Source: Petrosia ficiformis (Eukaryota; Porifera; Demospongiae; Haplosclerida; Petrosiidae). From it: a stretch of 64,000 nt of DNA. This document shows, piece by piece, positions 1 through 17,981 of this stretch. The notes below the pieces were generated by a model. The model saw only the letters and a program-made list of their open reading frames with translations, was not told where the DNA came from and made no database searches. The stretch lies in contig OX345647.1 in the NCBI GenBank assembly GCA_947044365.1, positions 6,030,471 through 6,094,470 of the forward strand. The letters are read 5' to 3'. Numbering within the stretch: the first letter of the stretch is position 1; the number at the start of each line of letters is the position of its first letter. Made by a program: the position numbers and the translations under genes.

Positions 1-925
1 AACCGATCTAACCTGTTTAATGATCCTGCTTCTCGTCTCATAGATACTGTTAATTCAACACAGGATAAAATACAAAATGTATTATATTGCATATCGAATA
101 AAGATATGACATCATCTCATGATGAAACTCATGCCTGTAGACCCAAATCACTTCATTGTAACAAGTCTACTAGTTTAGTACGTAAAAGAGTTTCATTCCC
201 TACTGAGACGAAGGTGTCTCCAAATATAAAACCATTTTCAGTTCGTCAACACAACAAAACAGAGTTCTATGGAGATTACTCTTCATCTGTTCACCAGACT
301 CGTTCCAAAACTACAAGTCCACAGACCAGTACACCTAATACATCACATACATGTATTAGAAGGAAAACCTCTTCATTAAAGGATATGACACCAGATATTG
401 TATCCAAATATCTGTTACAATCTCCTGATAATTCACATAAAGATGATGTGATGAGTCCATCATTATTAATTCAGGATAAAGTACAGAAAATGATTGATAA
501 GTACAATAATGAGGTATGTGAGGTGTGTATATCATTATGATGAGGTGTGTGTGATTATTTTAACAGGAAGATGTTGATAGTATTGGAGACACTAGTATTT
601 CTGAAGAAATAGATCTCATTAGGTTGTAATTATTATAATATGTAGATAAAGTAATTATGAATATATCAATAGGCGGTCCTTTGCTACTGAGAGAGAAGAT
701 TCACTAAACAGAACAGCTCAATATATACCTGATGACAGGTAATACATATTGATAATTATTATAATAATATTATTATTTATTATTAATAGTTTACTAACTA
801 AACTTGGACCAAAGGATTATTGGTCAAGAAAATTATCAGAGTTCACTGGTAAACCACATAGATTAGTATTTGATGAAACAATGGAAAAGATATACAACAG
901 ACTTTATCAACAATCACTAAAGTAA
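1..925 (+). CDS. 3' part of an unrecognised protein-coding gene (5' end outside window)
   Basis: The reading frame is open from the first base, so the gene begins upstream of the window. Four exons can be read: 1 to about 512 (donor GTATGT), about 567-627, about 673-738 and about 790-925, ending in TAA. The first exon is rich in Ser, Thr, Asn, His and Lys and looks disordered, with phrases such as RKRVSFP and IRRKTSSLKDM. The last exon is more compact and charged (KLGPKDYWSRKL, then FDETMEKIYNRLYQQ), which looks like a short conserved C-terminal segment. I do not recognise the family; a centrosomal or cytoskeletal adaptor is only a guess. The stop lies 25 bp from the stop of the convergent glutaryl-CoA dehydrogenase gene, so the two 3' UTRs must overlap or be extremely short. 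Confidence 0.7.
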
Positions 926-950
926 TAGCATTATATTTGTCACGTGATTA

Positions 951-3421
<2,471 letters not shown>

Positions 3422-3503
3422 TATTATACTTCTTCAGCCACACCTACAAACAATTATCTTGAGCATGTTGTGCGCATGCGCAATTGCACATTAATAAAGC
3501 AAC
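3422..3503. promoter_or_regulatory. bidirectional promoter GCDH/CHERP with NRF-1-like palindrome
   Basis: Only 82 bp separate the two divergent start codons. A perfect palindrome TGCGCATGCGCA at 3471-3482 matches the nuclear respiratory factor 1 consensus. The same 12-mer sits between two other divergent pairs in this window. Confidence 0.75.
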
Positions 3504-6500
3504 ATGGCTGCTCTAAGAGATGTTACTCCTCGTCCTCCAGATGGTATGTACTTGTATATGCAAGTGAAACAAGTTTGTTGATATATAGACATTATGTGTG
3601 CTGTTAATAGTACTATTATATAATGGTGAATTTTGTAGATTTGGAGACGAGAACAATAATTGATAAACTAGCAAATTTTGTAGCTCGAAATGGACCAGAA
3701 TTTGAGAAGATGACAATGAGTAAAAAGAGTCAGGATCCAAAGTTTTCATTTCTATTTGGAGGTGAATATCATCCTTATTATCGTTGGAAAGTAGAATTAG
3801 AAAAAAGTGAGACTGTTATAAAGAAAATAGATAGATTTTTTGATTGGTTTTATTGACAGATCATTGTGATAACCACACTATACAGCCTGGTCCTTCCATT
3901 TCAGGTTGGGCACTAAATAGAATGTTGTATTTATTAATTATTGTACATAATAAATACTAGCTGAACCAGCACCTCCTGGTCTGGACACATCGTCTAATGA
4001 TATTAATTTTAGTTCTTTTATACAAACTTTAAATGTTACAAAACAAAAAGAACAGACTGAGTTAGATAATCAAGGATTTAGCGATCCTTTGGAAGTGGAA
4101 TTCAATAATGTTTTAAAACCAGTTATGGAAACGTGTAGTAAAGAGGCTATTGCAGTTGAGTGGGACTATTATCATTAATATTGATGTGTAATATGTGTTA
4201 TATGATAGAGTGGTAAAGGATGGATATTTAGTCACTCAAGGACAGCTGAGGAATGTGGTAAAATGGCACACTTCATAATGAGAAAGTATGTAACAAGTAA
4301 TTAGTTCATTAAATAATAATTAATAAATTATCTAGGAGTTTAGATTTACCTGGAGTTGATTTTAATCAGAAACTACATATTGTATATTTAATAAATGATA
4401 TTGTACATCACTGGTGAGTGTTCATTTGTTTTATAATGGTATGGCTTGTTATAATTATACCTTTCATCACTTTTTATGTCATAATATAATGCTTATAAAT
4501 ATTTGTATACTTTGGGTTCATTAACGTGTCTTGATTGTCATAGCTTACGAAAAGGGGCCAACGACTTGAAGCAGGTAATATATATTGGGTAATAGAGTCA
4601 GATAAGTTTCATTTTTTTTGTATTGTTATGTTATTATTTATGATATTATTATTAGTTTCATTATTTCTATTAGGCACTTGAAACGGTTATTGTACAAATA
4701 TTCTTTAATATATTTACTAGTAGTCCTCATAACGGAGATAGTTTATCAAAGGTACGCGTTAATTGTAATAATTATAATCGATTAATAATTGTGATTAGGT
4801 GTTGAATATATGGGAATCTCAAGACTATCTCAGTGATTTGAAGCTTACACAAGTGAAAAAGTTATTATCTCTCTCACCCTCTGAATTAGTTAAGTGATGT
4901 GATCTGGTGTAACACATAATTATTTTATTATTGTAGCCTGAAGTGCCTCCTCCGGCAACTGAAACTGCTGTTATCAAACCATCCATAGGTATATATTAAT
5001 TATTAATTATTAATTATTAATGTCCTTTTAGTACTGCAAAGTTTTGCCACACCTACACCTCCATGGCAACAACTGCCCAATGGTGAATATAATTATGTGT
5101 AAGTTTTTGATGTATTTTATTGAATTTCAGTTGCTACTGGTTTCAATCCTACTACCATACCAATTCCACTTTGGCAACAATCATCACAACCACCAATGGT
5201 ACCTCCTCCATGGGAACAAGGGCCTCCACCTTCTGGTATGTGATTATAATTAATAATTAAGATTAATACTAGACAATTTGTAAATAGGTTTCAATAGACC
5301 ACCTGTTCCCTGGTCTAATCAGAATGTTTCAGGTCCATGGACGCACCCACCTCCTCCTCCTCCTCCTCCTCCTCCTCCTGGTGGTGTCCCAGCTACAAGC
5401 CAACCCACACCTTTATTTTCACCTAATGACTCATTATCTTCTCAACAAACTCCTTCCTCTAGTACATCAGAGAATACCATTTACCCTCCACCTCCTACAG
5501 GTGAGTCCAAAGGTGATGGCATGCTTGCAAACAAAGAAACTATAGATTATAATCATCAAACAATTCAGTCACAAATGCCACCATCATCACACCCTCCTGG
5601 GAACTTTCATCAGTCGATACAAGTATTTGATTATCAACATCGTGCACCTCCATCTAACTGGGACATGACACACCCACCACCACCAATACCTCCCCATATG
5701 GGTCCACCACCTCCATTCCCATTTCCTCCTAATAGTCGTCTTCCACCACCTCCTCATGGTTTTCCACCTCATGAAATTCCTCCTCCTCCTATTCCATACT
5801 TTGATCTACCAGCTGGTCTGATGGTACCCTTAGTTCCAGTAAATGTTAATACTAATAATAATACAGTCTTACTAACTACTTTCATATAGCTTCATGAACA
5901 TGGCTACAAGTCTATCAAACCTCACATGATATGTCTTCCTCCACCACAACCTCCTTCTGAAAGATTATTAGAAGCTGTAGAAGAGTTTTACTGTCCTACT
6001 GATGATACTAAACCAAGGAATGAGTTAGTAATATGATAATTATAATACTTCATAAATATATAATCTGATATTGTTAGAGAAGGTTGGGAAGCTAAAGCCC
6101 TTCTGGATTTTTATGAAGCAAAAGCGAAAGCTAAAGAAGCTATGAGAGCACGTGGAAGAGATGGAACTTCTAGACGGCCACCTCCAAGAAGAAGGTGAGT
6201 TATTAACACATTTTGCTAATTTATATATTAATCATGTCAGGTCACGTTCACGATCACAAAGTCCAAGACATCGTCGTCGAAGGTGATTAGAATTGTAATT
6301 GTTTATTTGTTATTATAGCTCTATTAACAGATCATCATCATCAAGAAGTAGATCACGCTCCTACTCTCCACGACACAGAAGACGATCCTCTCGGTAAGAT
6401 ATTTGTAATGGTGTTAATGAATATCCACATGTTTGTCATTTTTGTAGTTCTCCTTCAAGTATGTCTCGATCTAGTTCTCAAAGTCGTTCTCGTTCACCAC

Positions 6501-6938
6501 GTCATAAACACAGATCATATTCTAGATCTCGTTCTTCCTCACCTTTTACTCCAACTCTAGAGGATGTTTCTAAACGAAGAGCAAGAGTACAGCATACTAT
6601 GTATGATAATGAGTGGGTGTGGCTTATTATTTATTGTTTTTAATTAGTCCTCAACAGAGTGACAAGATTAGTGAGGGAAATGTGGGACATCAATTGCTCA
6701 AAAGAATGGGTTAGTAAATGGTTACCATAGCAACAACTGTGGTTACTTGTTTTAATTAGGTTGGGAAGGGGCAGGGCTTGGAGCTCATGGACAGGGGATT
6801 AAAAATCCCGTTAAAGGAGGAGAGATTAGAGACAAGCAAAATCAATTTGCTGGTGTTGGTGTTAATATGAATGATCCTTTTGAGCAGTTTAGACGAAATA
6901 AGAGCTACACTTTCAATAGACGACCTCCGCCAGGTTAG
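3504..6938 (+). CDS. CHERP: CHERP-type SURP/CID/G-patch RNA-processing protein
   Basis: Nuclear protein tied to U2 snRNP and alternative splicing (family knowledge; once named for calcium homeostasis). Start ATG at 3504. A SURP module follows (IIDKLANFVARNGPEFEKM, then FSFLFGGEYHPYYRWKV), then a CID-like helical domain (WIFSHS, KMAHFIMRKSLDLPGVDFNQ, LHIVYLINDIVHHC, LNIWESQDYLSDLKL). A long proline-rich segment (about 5040-5870), Arg/Ser-rich exons (about 6240-6560) and a C-terminal G-patch (HQLLKRMGWEGAGLGAHGQG) with the CHERP-specific tail (DPFEQFRRNKSYTF) complete it. The domain order and tail identify CHERP rather than other SURP proteins. The stop may be TAG at 6936-6938, or, if a weak GTTAGG donor is used, TGA at 6993-6995. 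Many small exons. Confidence 0.95.
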
Positions 6939-7285
6939 GTCTCACTAATAAATGAAATTACTTATTATTTGTTTTTGCTAACAGGGTCATCTTGAAGTTA
7001 ATGAATGAACGAACAATCTTGTTTTGAAATGTACAATAGTGTTATTCAGTTTATAAACAAACTTGTAATATATACCTCTATAATCAGCCACACCCACTTT
7101 ATAATTATTGTTGGCATCTATTTTATTGCGCGTCTTGGTGTTTGACAAACAGGTTAGTGTTTGAGCAGCTATGATTACTTTGTAACTATGGGTGTTGACC
7201 ACAACCATTCATTATCTGTAGTCATAATATTCATTTTACACTTCTGCATATTAAATGTTTTTAAGTGTGTTTTGTTTTGCAGGTA
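6939..7285. other. intergenic, CHERP to PDZ gene
   Basis: AT-rich spacer with no supported gene. It ends in TTTTGCAG just before the next start codon, so a 5' untranslated exon of the next gene may lie here. Confidence 0.5.
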
Positions 7286-7933
7286 ATGGATCAGATATTT
7301 CATATTCTAAATGAATATCCATACCTGTGGATCTTTTATCCTATTATTCTTGTGTTACCTGTTGTATTTCTGGTTGCTATGTGTATTAAACCAGGACAGG
7401 TAATTGTATGACATTCAATTACATTAACTTCTAGAATGAAATAAAAACCAGTGATTTTAAGTTTGCAGAAATGAACTAGTTTTAGCAACCTCGTGTGACC
7501 TTTATTAACATTAAGTTGTATTGACTGGAGTGATTATAATATTACACCTTACTAAAGTAAGGCTTCATCATATATAGTGTAAGGTGTGGTGGGTTATTAC
7601 AACTGTATATAGTGATCCTAAGTAAAGTTTGTCTATGAGACCACAAGGTGATTGCATTGTTATTAGGGGCAAACCTAGTTGTTATTACCTTGTAGATAGT
7701 GATGGGAAACTGTATAAAGACACAGGTACAGTTTGTTACATAAATAGTTTTCCTAAGAGTGATTGTACTGTCCTTCTAGTTAAATAATGGCTACTTGTGT
7801 GTATATATATTCTCACTGGGTCAGTGTTGTTACCTATAGTTAAATATAGTGTGTATGGTTAACTTCATATTCTTATTTTAACATATCTTTTACTATAGCA
7901 AACAGAACAGAACAGACAAACAAGAGGTATATA

Positions 7934-7971
<38 letters not shown>

Positions 7972-8890
7972 TTATAACATTAGAATAGAAGATGGAGTAC
8001 ACAATGGCTTAGAATAATATAATTATATAATATATATATATATTCAGTGGATCGGATGTATAGATGATTGAATCAATAGATACATATGTAGACTAGTGAG
8101 TATTGAACAGTGGATCAGGTGATTATACATGTAACACAAGTAGGTCTATGTAGAAGACTAGTTAGTATTATTAATTTGGGTTCTTAGTAATAGAAACAGA
8201 TAGTGTGAGATACTTCACAATGTATAAATGTTGGAATGACTATATATATAGTATAATTATAATTAGGTAATGATAGGGTAATATCTTCTGGAAGATCTAG
8301 AAAGAATCAGAATGAAGACCAATCAGATGGAGATAAGAAACGTAAGTAAAAAAAAAAACAACACATGTATTTTATGACATCACAATATGATACTCATAGG
8401 TGATAATGTCCGATATCTTGTGAGACGAGGTGAAGTACAAGAAGATTGTGATGAAATCCAGTTAGAGGAAGAAACCCATCAATGGAGCTTTCCACCTCAA
8501 CTTGAAGAGTTTAATCTGATGGATCTTGATATTGATCCAGGAATGATTGAAGATATATTTACTGATAAAAGGTATGTCCCTTCATTTATTAATAATGAAT
8601 ATTCATAACCTGTAAATAGGTTGGTTCAAGTTGTTGTACGACTGATAACAGGAGAAGGGCTTGGGCTAACAATAGTAGGAGGAAAAGGTTCTGCTAATGG
8701 GGATGTACCCATATATATAAAAAGAATATTGTCTGACTCTGTACTACAAAAAGATGGAAAATTAAAAACTGGCGATGAATTAATTGCTGTTAATGACTTA
8801 CTGTTGGTAAATGCTACAAAAGAATATGCGAGTCATGCTTTGAGTAATGTAGTAGGTACTGTTAGACTACTGGCTATACAGGACTTGTGA
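7286..8890 (+). CDS. single-pass membrane protein with one C-terminal PDZ domain
   Basis: Five exons: 7286-7399, about 7899-7926, 8267-8341, 8400-8571 and about 8620-8890. Exon 1 encodes a short head and one hydrophobic helix (YPIILVLPVVFLVAMCI), suggesting an N-terminal membrane anchor. The middle is charged and low complexity, then acidic (DLDIDPGMIEDIF). The last exon encodes a PDZ domain with GLGLTIVGGKGS as carboxylate-binding loop, KRILSDSVLQKDGKLKTGDE and the VRLLAIQDL end strand. PDZ domains bind C-terminal peptides of partners; the ligand is not predictable here. An N-terminal anchor with a single C-terminal PDZ is not an arrangement I can tie to a named family: SYNJ2BP has the reverse order. 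The 0.5-kb first intron is long for this window. Confidence 0.8.
7936..7972. repeat. TA dinucleotide microsatellite
   Basis: Run of alternating TA, with slight interruptions, within an intron of the PDZ gene. Confidence 0.85.
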
Positions 8891-9053
8891 GTGAGTATTT
8901 CTTCTATTCTCAAAATTAATACTAAATTTAGTATTTTTGTTAGTGAAATGTTTTCTTTCTGAAATGTTAATTAATACTATATGGTCAACTATATTTGTGC
9001 AATACAAGATAATATATAACAAGACTAGTCAATAGAAGTTATGTCTGGGAATT

Positions 9054-10224
9054 TTATAATTGCTGATCTAAACTTGAAATGCTTTTCTCAAGCCAGTTAA
9101 GAGCTTTTTTAAAATGTGCAGATGGGTTTTCTAATACCGGTTGAACTGTTGATGATGGAACACATGTATGTGAACTGGTAGTATCATGATTGCTTCCAGA
9201 TCTTGATGGCTCAGGGGTACCTGTAGGTGTGGCAGTTATATGTTCAAGCTTTGCACATTCCTCTGCCATTGCTTGATAACGTTTTGATAAGTCAAATTTA
9301 AGAACTTTCTGTAATTTTCGCAAACAGATAGGGCACAAGAAAAGTGGTTGCATGGCAGCTTGTAGAATAGAAGAACTTTCATTCATTGCACACCTAAAGA
9401 AATAGCAATGTCCGAGCCCAAAGACATGACCTATTTCATGTGTAAGTACCTAGGTGAGGGAATAAAAAGTACATTGAGTTTATATTTCAATAGTTTGAAC
9501 TCACTCGAACCAAAACCCAAATATTCATTAACTGTTGCTGTAAAACAGAAAGTGTAGGCATAGCTTGAGAATTAAAGTATCGTCCAAAGCTACATACAGC
9601 TACACCATCAGTAAGAGAAGCATGTCCTAAAGTGAAGTTCCATTGAGGTCCTGGATATAGGTCAACTATAGTAACTCCGACCACACAGAATGCCTTTGCA
9701 TGTCTGTATGTCTTTAGATGTCTCATTAAATCATCTACTAAAATCTGTTCACGTCCTGTTTCACTGTGAATTCGTTTTGTAAGTTTCTTTATTTGAGATA
9801 TTTCAATAGGTTCTGCTAACTGAACTTCCATTCCATGAAAGAAGGCTTGGCAAAATTCCTTTAAATATGACAGGATTTGAAGATGAATATTGCAAATAGA
9901 ATAGGAAGATGATGAGTACGATAATGGTTGAATAAGGATAATACGACGTCTCATTCTAAATGGATGACCAAACTTCTGCATTTCATATAAAGATTTCCAC
10001 TGTTGATATGTCTGTCTATCTATTAACAGAACATCAGGATTTGCTGGAAGAAGTGAAAATAATTTATCATCTTGTCTTAAAGTTTCCAAAGAACATTGTT
10101 TAAGCATCCATTCTAAACTAATAGAAAAAGATTTCTTTCTTTTTAAATCTTTTTTGTGTAATAATATACCAGTAAAATCATCCAGTTCCTCTTCAATAGA
10201 TGGATTGAGCTTAGCAGCACACAT
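9054..10224 (-). CDS. AMZ: archaemetzincin-type zinc metallopeptidase
   Basis: Two exons: 10224-9505 and 9449-9054, about 371 codons, matching AMZ1/AMZ2 in size. The active site spans the start of exon 2: THEIGHVFGLGHCYFFRCAM, the archaemetzincin form of HExxHxxGxxH with the extra Cys and Met, followed by a second cysteine pair (LCPICLRKLQ) that completes the family's second zinc site. Upstream GHASLTDGVAVCSFGRY and VGVTIVDLYPGPQWNF are also typical of the family. Start chosen as the first ATG of the open frame (MCAAKLNPS); the frame stays open some 50 bp further upstream without an ATG, so an extra 5' exon is possible. The intron is in phase and rebuilds VLVR/VLTHEIG. Substrate unknown. AMZ1 and AMZ2 cannot be told apart here. 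Confidence 0.93.
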
Positions 10225-10338
10225 CTCTGTGGAGTTTAAATAACCACACCTTTTCTCTGTGGGTGTGACCACTCCACCTAGTAATATCGATAGTATATAA
10301 ATTTCTTCCTTTTATTGTACAAATTAGAAATATAAACT
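10225..10338. promoter_or_regulatory. bidirectional promoter, archaemetzincin / PP2C-like gene
   Basis: 114 bp between divergent starts. It contains TATCGATA at 10285-10292, identical to the core of the insect DRE element, followed by a TATATAA-like string on the plus strand. Function in this organism is inference. Confidence 0.5.
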
Positions 10339-11691
10339 ATGGAAAAGATGAAGAAATTGTTGAGATCTGGGTGAGTTGCGAATATATCTACTTATATATA
10401 TACAATACTTTTAATTTGATTTTCTAGTCGCGAAAAGAAGCAATCAAAATGCGAACTGACTTATGGTAGGAATACAGATGATATACCACATTTATCCATT
10501 ATTCCATTGCAAAAAGAAGTGGTATGTGGGTGTACTGGTCCAGATGGTGGCTTAACACAGTTAGACCTTCACTCAGACGAGATGCAAGCAGAAGAAGTTG
10601 CTGGAACTCGAGAGTGGAATACGCCAAACGACTTTACATACGGATTGTCTTTGTCACTTTATGAAGAGGACACAACAAAAAGAAAAGTGAAGATGGTTAA
10701 TGGTGTTGCTCAAAACCAGCCTCATATAGTTGGTGGACCAATAGCTGACGTCTATGGAGCTGTAGTTAGAAAAAATAATACTATTCTTGCAGTAGCTGAT
10801 GGATGTAACTGGGGCAAGAAACCACGACTGGCAGCTAGATGTGCAGTACGTACAGCAATTGAATTTATATCTGAACATATCGATCACATTAACCAAAACC
10901 CAACATCAACCACACTGGCTGAAATACTTAAGAAGTCATTGGATGAGGCTCACAAATGTATTTTACAACATCATGCTACACTCACTACTCTTAGTATAGC
11001 TGTAGTGTGTCAATTAACTCTAGGCAAGTCAGCTGGTAAGGAACAGTGGGGTCTATTTGTAGCAAGTGTAGGAGACAGTCCAGTGTATGCATATTGCCCA
11101 CATACACAAAGATTACTGGAAATGACAATAGGTTGTCATCCTCATAATGGCATTAGAGACATGAGAACATCGGGTGGAGCACTTGGTCCAGCAATTGGCA
11201 CACTACCAGATTTAGAAAATCTCTCCATATCGTTTATGCCAGTATATAATGATGACATAGTAATACTTATGTCAGATGGTGTATCAGATAATTTCTCATC
11301 ACATGTAATACAGCCATTACTGCCAGAGGAGGAAAGAATGTGTATTCCCCCATCTCCTAATACATCAGATTTTAGAGTTCACACCGGAACTCTACCACAG
11401 AGCACATGTTGCAATAATCTAACACAACTTGAAGCAGTACTTAATCGACATCACCAAGAATTACAACACAATATGTCTGCACAAACTATATCTGCACGTT
11501 TGATGAATGTCACTGTTGAGTTAACAGAAGCAAAAAGACAATTTCGCAGTCATTGTATTGAAGAAGATATAGATATTCGAACAAAATCACGTGAAGATCC
11601 ACATTTTGCTGAATGTGTTAAACAGATACCAGGTAAACTAGATCACGCAACCGTTTTGTCTTATCAAGTTGGTAAAAATAGGTTTCCATAA
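10339..11691 (+). CDS. PP2C-like domain protein (CG9801 type)
   Basis: A 32-nt first exon (10339-10370) and one long exon (10428-11691), about 431 aa. The PP2C fold is visible as TILAVADGCNWGKKPRLAA (position of VFDGHGG), GLFVASVGDSPVYAY (NVGDSR), EMTIGCHPHNGIRDMRTSGG, DDIVILMSDGVSDNF (LASDGLWD) and a C-terminal KLDHATVLSYQVG (position of DNxTVxVV). It resembles the animal family named in Drosophila as PP2C-like domain-containing protein CG9801. The first metal-site Asp (VADG) and the Asp of MSDG are present, but DGHG is replaced by DGCNWG and the last DN by DH. Metal binding and phosphatase activity are therefore uncertain; it may be a pseudophosphatase. It converges on RAD54L with 79 bp between stops. 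Confidence 0.85.
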
Positions 11692-11770
11692 TCACATCAC
11701 TTGTTTTTATGTCACTTAATTATATTTTTTGTGAAAGATAATACTTTTTAATGAATATAATGATTATTAT

Positions 11771-16114
<4,344 letters not shown>

Positions 16115-16263
16115 CTTCTTTCTTTCATATTTTTCGCCAAAATTACTGCGCATGCGCATACATTTGGCGTCTATATCGATTGAATTCGATTCCTTGACAA
16201 GAAGCCATAATGTAAATAACTATTTACTATTATTATTATTATTTATTTTATTCAGGTTAAATC
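16115..16263. promoter_or_regulatory. bidirectional promoter RAD54L / zinc-finger gene 1 with NRF-1-like palindrome
   Basis: Contains TGCGCATGCGCA at 16147-16158 between the divergent genes. In-frame ATGs inside the palindrome could extend RAD54L by about 13-15 residues, but the conserved family start favours the downstream ATG. Confidence 0.7.
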
Positions 16264-17877
16264 ATGACAGATACAAAAGGAGAAAGTATTTCTCTTAGTA
16301 CTGATGAGATAATTGAGATTGGTTCAACGAGTACTAATAAACCATGCTATTGGTCAATTGAGCTCACGTGTGATGATGAGACATGCACTCCAAAATATTA
16401 TTTTTCATCTATTGATGCTCACAGGAAGCAAAGCCAAAAGTTATTGAAATGTGCAAAACAAAAAAGAAATGTCAAAGATCAATTTAAAAGATGTGAGAGA
16501 GAGAAACATGTTACTATGACAACAAACAATTGGAATGTAAATTCATTTGGTGAACCTAATTTCTCTATACGTTGTGTGTCATGTGACATACTATTATCAA
16601 GTGCTAGAGAATGTGCTGAACATCAAGAAACCAAAATCCATCAAATGAAATACTCAGATAAATCACATGACATTGAGTTTGAACTCTTGATTAACCAATT
16701 ATCTGATGATATTCAGTATAATAATGTGACAGTTAACAATGAATATCAGAATGAGGGTATGTTTGTATATCATGATCTTTCTCCTCAACAAGTTACAACT
16801 AATCCCACACATGAGCTGGTCTCTTCTGCCATGATCAACTATTGTACAGTTTCTAGAAAGCCTGAAAGAAGTCCAATTGAAATTCTTCCTTTCAGTGCCA
16901 TATCTGCCAGTCCTATATTATATGGTGACACTGCTTTATCACGTCAGTCAGACTTGTATGGAGATGTTCCTGTATCTCGTCAATCAGTCTTGTTAAGGGA
17001 TCGTTGTAACACTCTGTCTCAGTCAGTATCATACGAGGAGTCTGGTGACAAAGCTTTATCCTGTCAATCTAGGGATACCTCCATATCTCATCATTCAGTA
17101 TCATCTTCTCAATCTATCTTGTATGGGGATACCCCTGTATCTCATCAGTCATTACCATATGCACACACTGCTTCACCTATCTTGTATGGGGATACCCCTG
17201 TATCTCATCAGTCATTACCATATGAAGACGCAATAACACATCAGGCGTATATAACTTCAGTACCCCCTTCACATTCACCATGTGAAAACACTGTTGAGAT
17301 TAGTAGCACTTTACTAAATAGTGATTTCTCGGTGTTTACTAGTTCTTATCCCACCTCATTTCAACTACCTTGCTCTGCTGAGCCTGATCTTATTAATACT
17401 CGACAGAGGGTGCAGTCAATCTCATCTAAGGAAACCACACCCATTACTTCTTTGCCTTGCTCAGTAGAGCGTACAGTTCAAGTACAATACACAGATAAGA
17501 AACGTATTTCCCATCGAAATTATACAAAAACACTTGTTTGGTTTTGTGAATCATGTGACCTGAAAGTTAATAATATTCAAAATATTATATCACACATGAA
17601 AGGAAAAAAGCATCAAAAATCAACGAAGAATTATAATGAAACATGTGAGGAGATATTTCATATTAGTATTGGTATTAGATCTATATGGAGAAAAAAAGAA
17701 CTTAATGAACTGGAAAGAATTCATCACCAAGCAATTCATGTGATATTTGTATGTACATCATGTGATGTGCAAATGACTTCTGGTAAAGATATCAAATGTC
17801 ATATGAACAGTGATAAACATCGTTCAAATTTAAATGGAGGAAGAGTTCAAAACTGTATTACATTAAAAAGATTTTAA
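16264..17877 (+). CDS. U1-type C2H2 zinc-finger protein, paralogue 1
   Basis: Single open exon of 537 codons. It has three U1-type (matrin/dsRNA-binding type) zinc fingers with C-x2-C and widely spaced histidines: RCVSCDILLSS (about residues 103-126), WFCESCDLKVNN (about 425-450) and FVCTSCDVQMTS (about 494-520). The central region is Ser/His-rich and contains internal duplications (SILYGDTPVSHQSLPY repeated; the DNA unit at about 17113-17230 is almost identical). The fingers resemble those of the two genes that follow, so the three are a local tandem family. U1-type fingers usually bind double-stranded or structured RNA (family knowledge); the function here is not known. Intronless, unlike most neighbours. 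Confidence 0.85.
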   Translation: MTDTKGESISLSTDEIIEIGSTSTNKPCYWSIELTCDDETCTPKYYFSSIDAHRKQSQKLLKCAKQKRNVKDQFKRCEREKHVTMTTNNWNVNSFGEPNFSIRCVSCDILLSSARECAEHQETKIHQMKYSDKSHDIEFELLINQLSDDIQYNNVTVNNEYQNEGMFVYHDLSPQQVTTNPTHELVSSAMINYCTVSRKPERSPIEILPFSAISASPILYGDTALSRQSDLYGDVPVSRQSVLLRDRCNTLSQSVSYEESGDKALSCQSRDTSISHHSVSSSQSILYGDTPVSHQSLPYAHTASPILYGDTPVSHQSLPYEDAITHQAYITSVPPSHSPCENTVEISSTLLNSDFSVFTSSYPTSFQLPCSAEPDLINTRQRVQSISSKETTPITSLPCSVERTVQVQYTDKKRISHRNYTKTLVWFCESCDLKVNNIQNIISHMKGKKHQKSTKNYNETCEEIFHISIGIRSIWRKKELNELERIHHQAIHVIFVCTSCDVQMTSGKDIKCHMNSDKHRSNLNGGRVQNCITLKRF

Positions 17878-17981
17878 AAGACAGGAAAATAATAATAATT
17901 ATTGTTTAAATAACTATATATAATTGATATAGTAGCCCCACCTTTGCACGTGCTATATATACAGTACTGCAGTGGAGAGAG
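17878..17981. promoter_or_regulatory. short intergenic promoter with CACGTG and TATA-like string
   Basis: CACGTG at 17947-17952, then CTATATATA about 25 bp before the next ATG. This is the only clear upstream signal for zinc-finger gene 2. Confidence 0.4.

Noticed and set aside
5587..5772. Minus-strand Trp/Arg-rich open frame
   Set aside because: Antisense shadow of the proline-rich CHERP exon.
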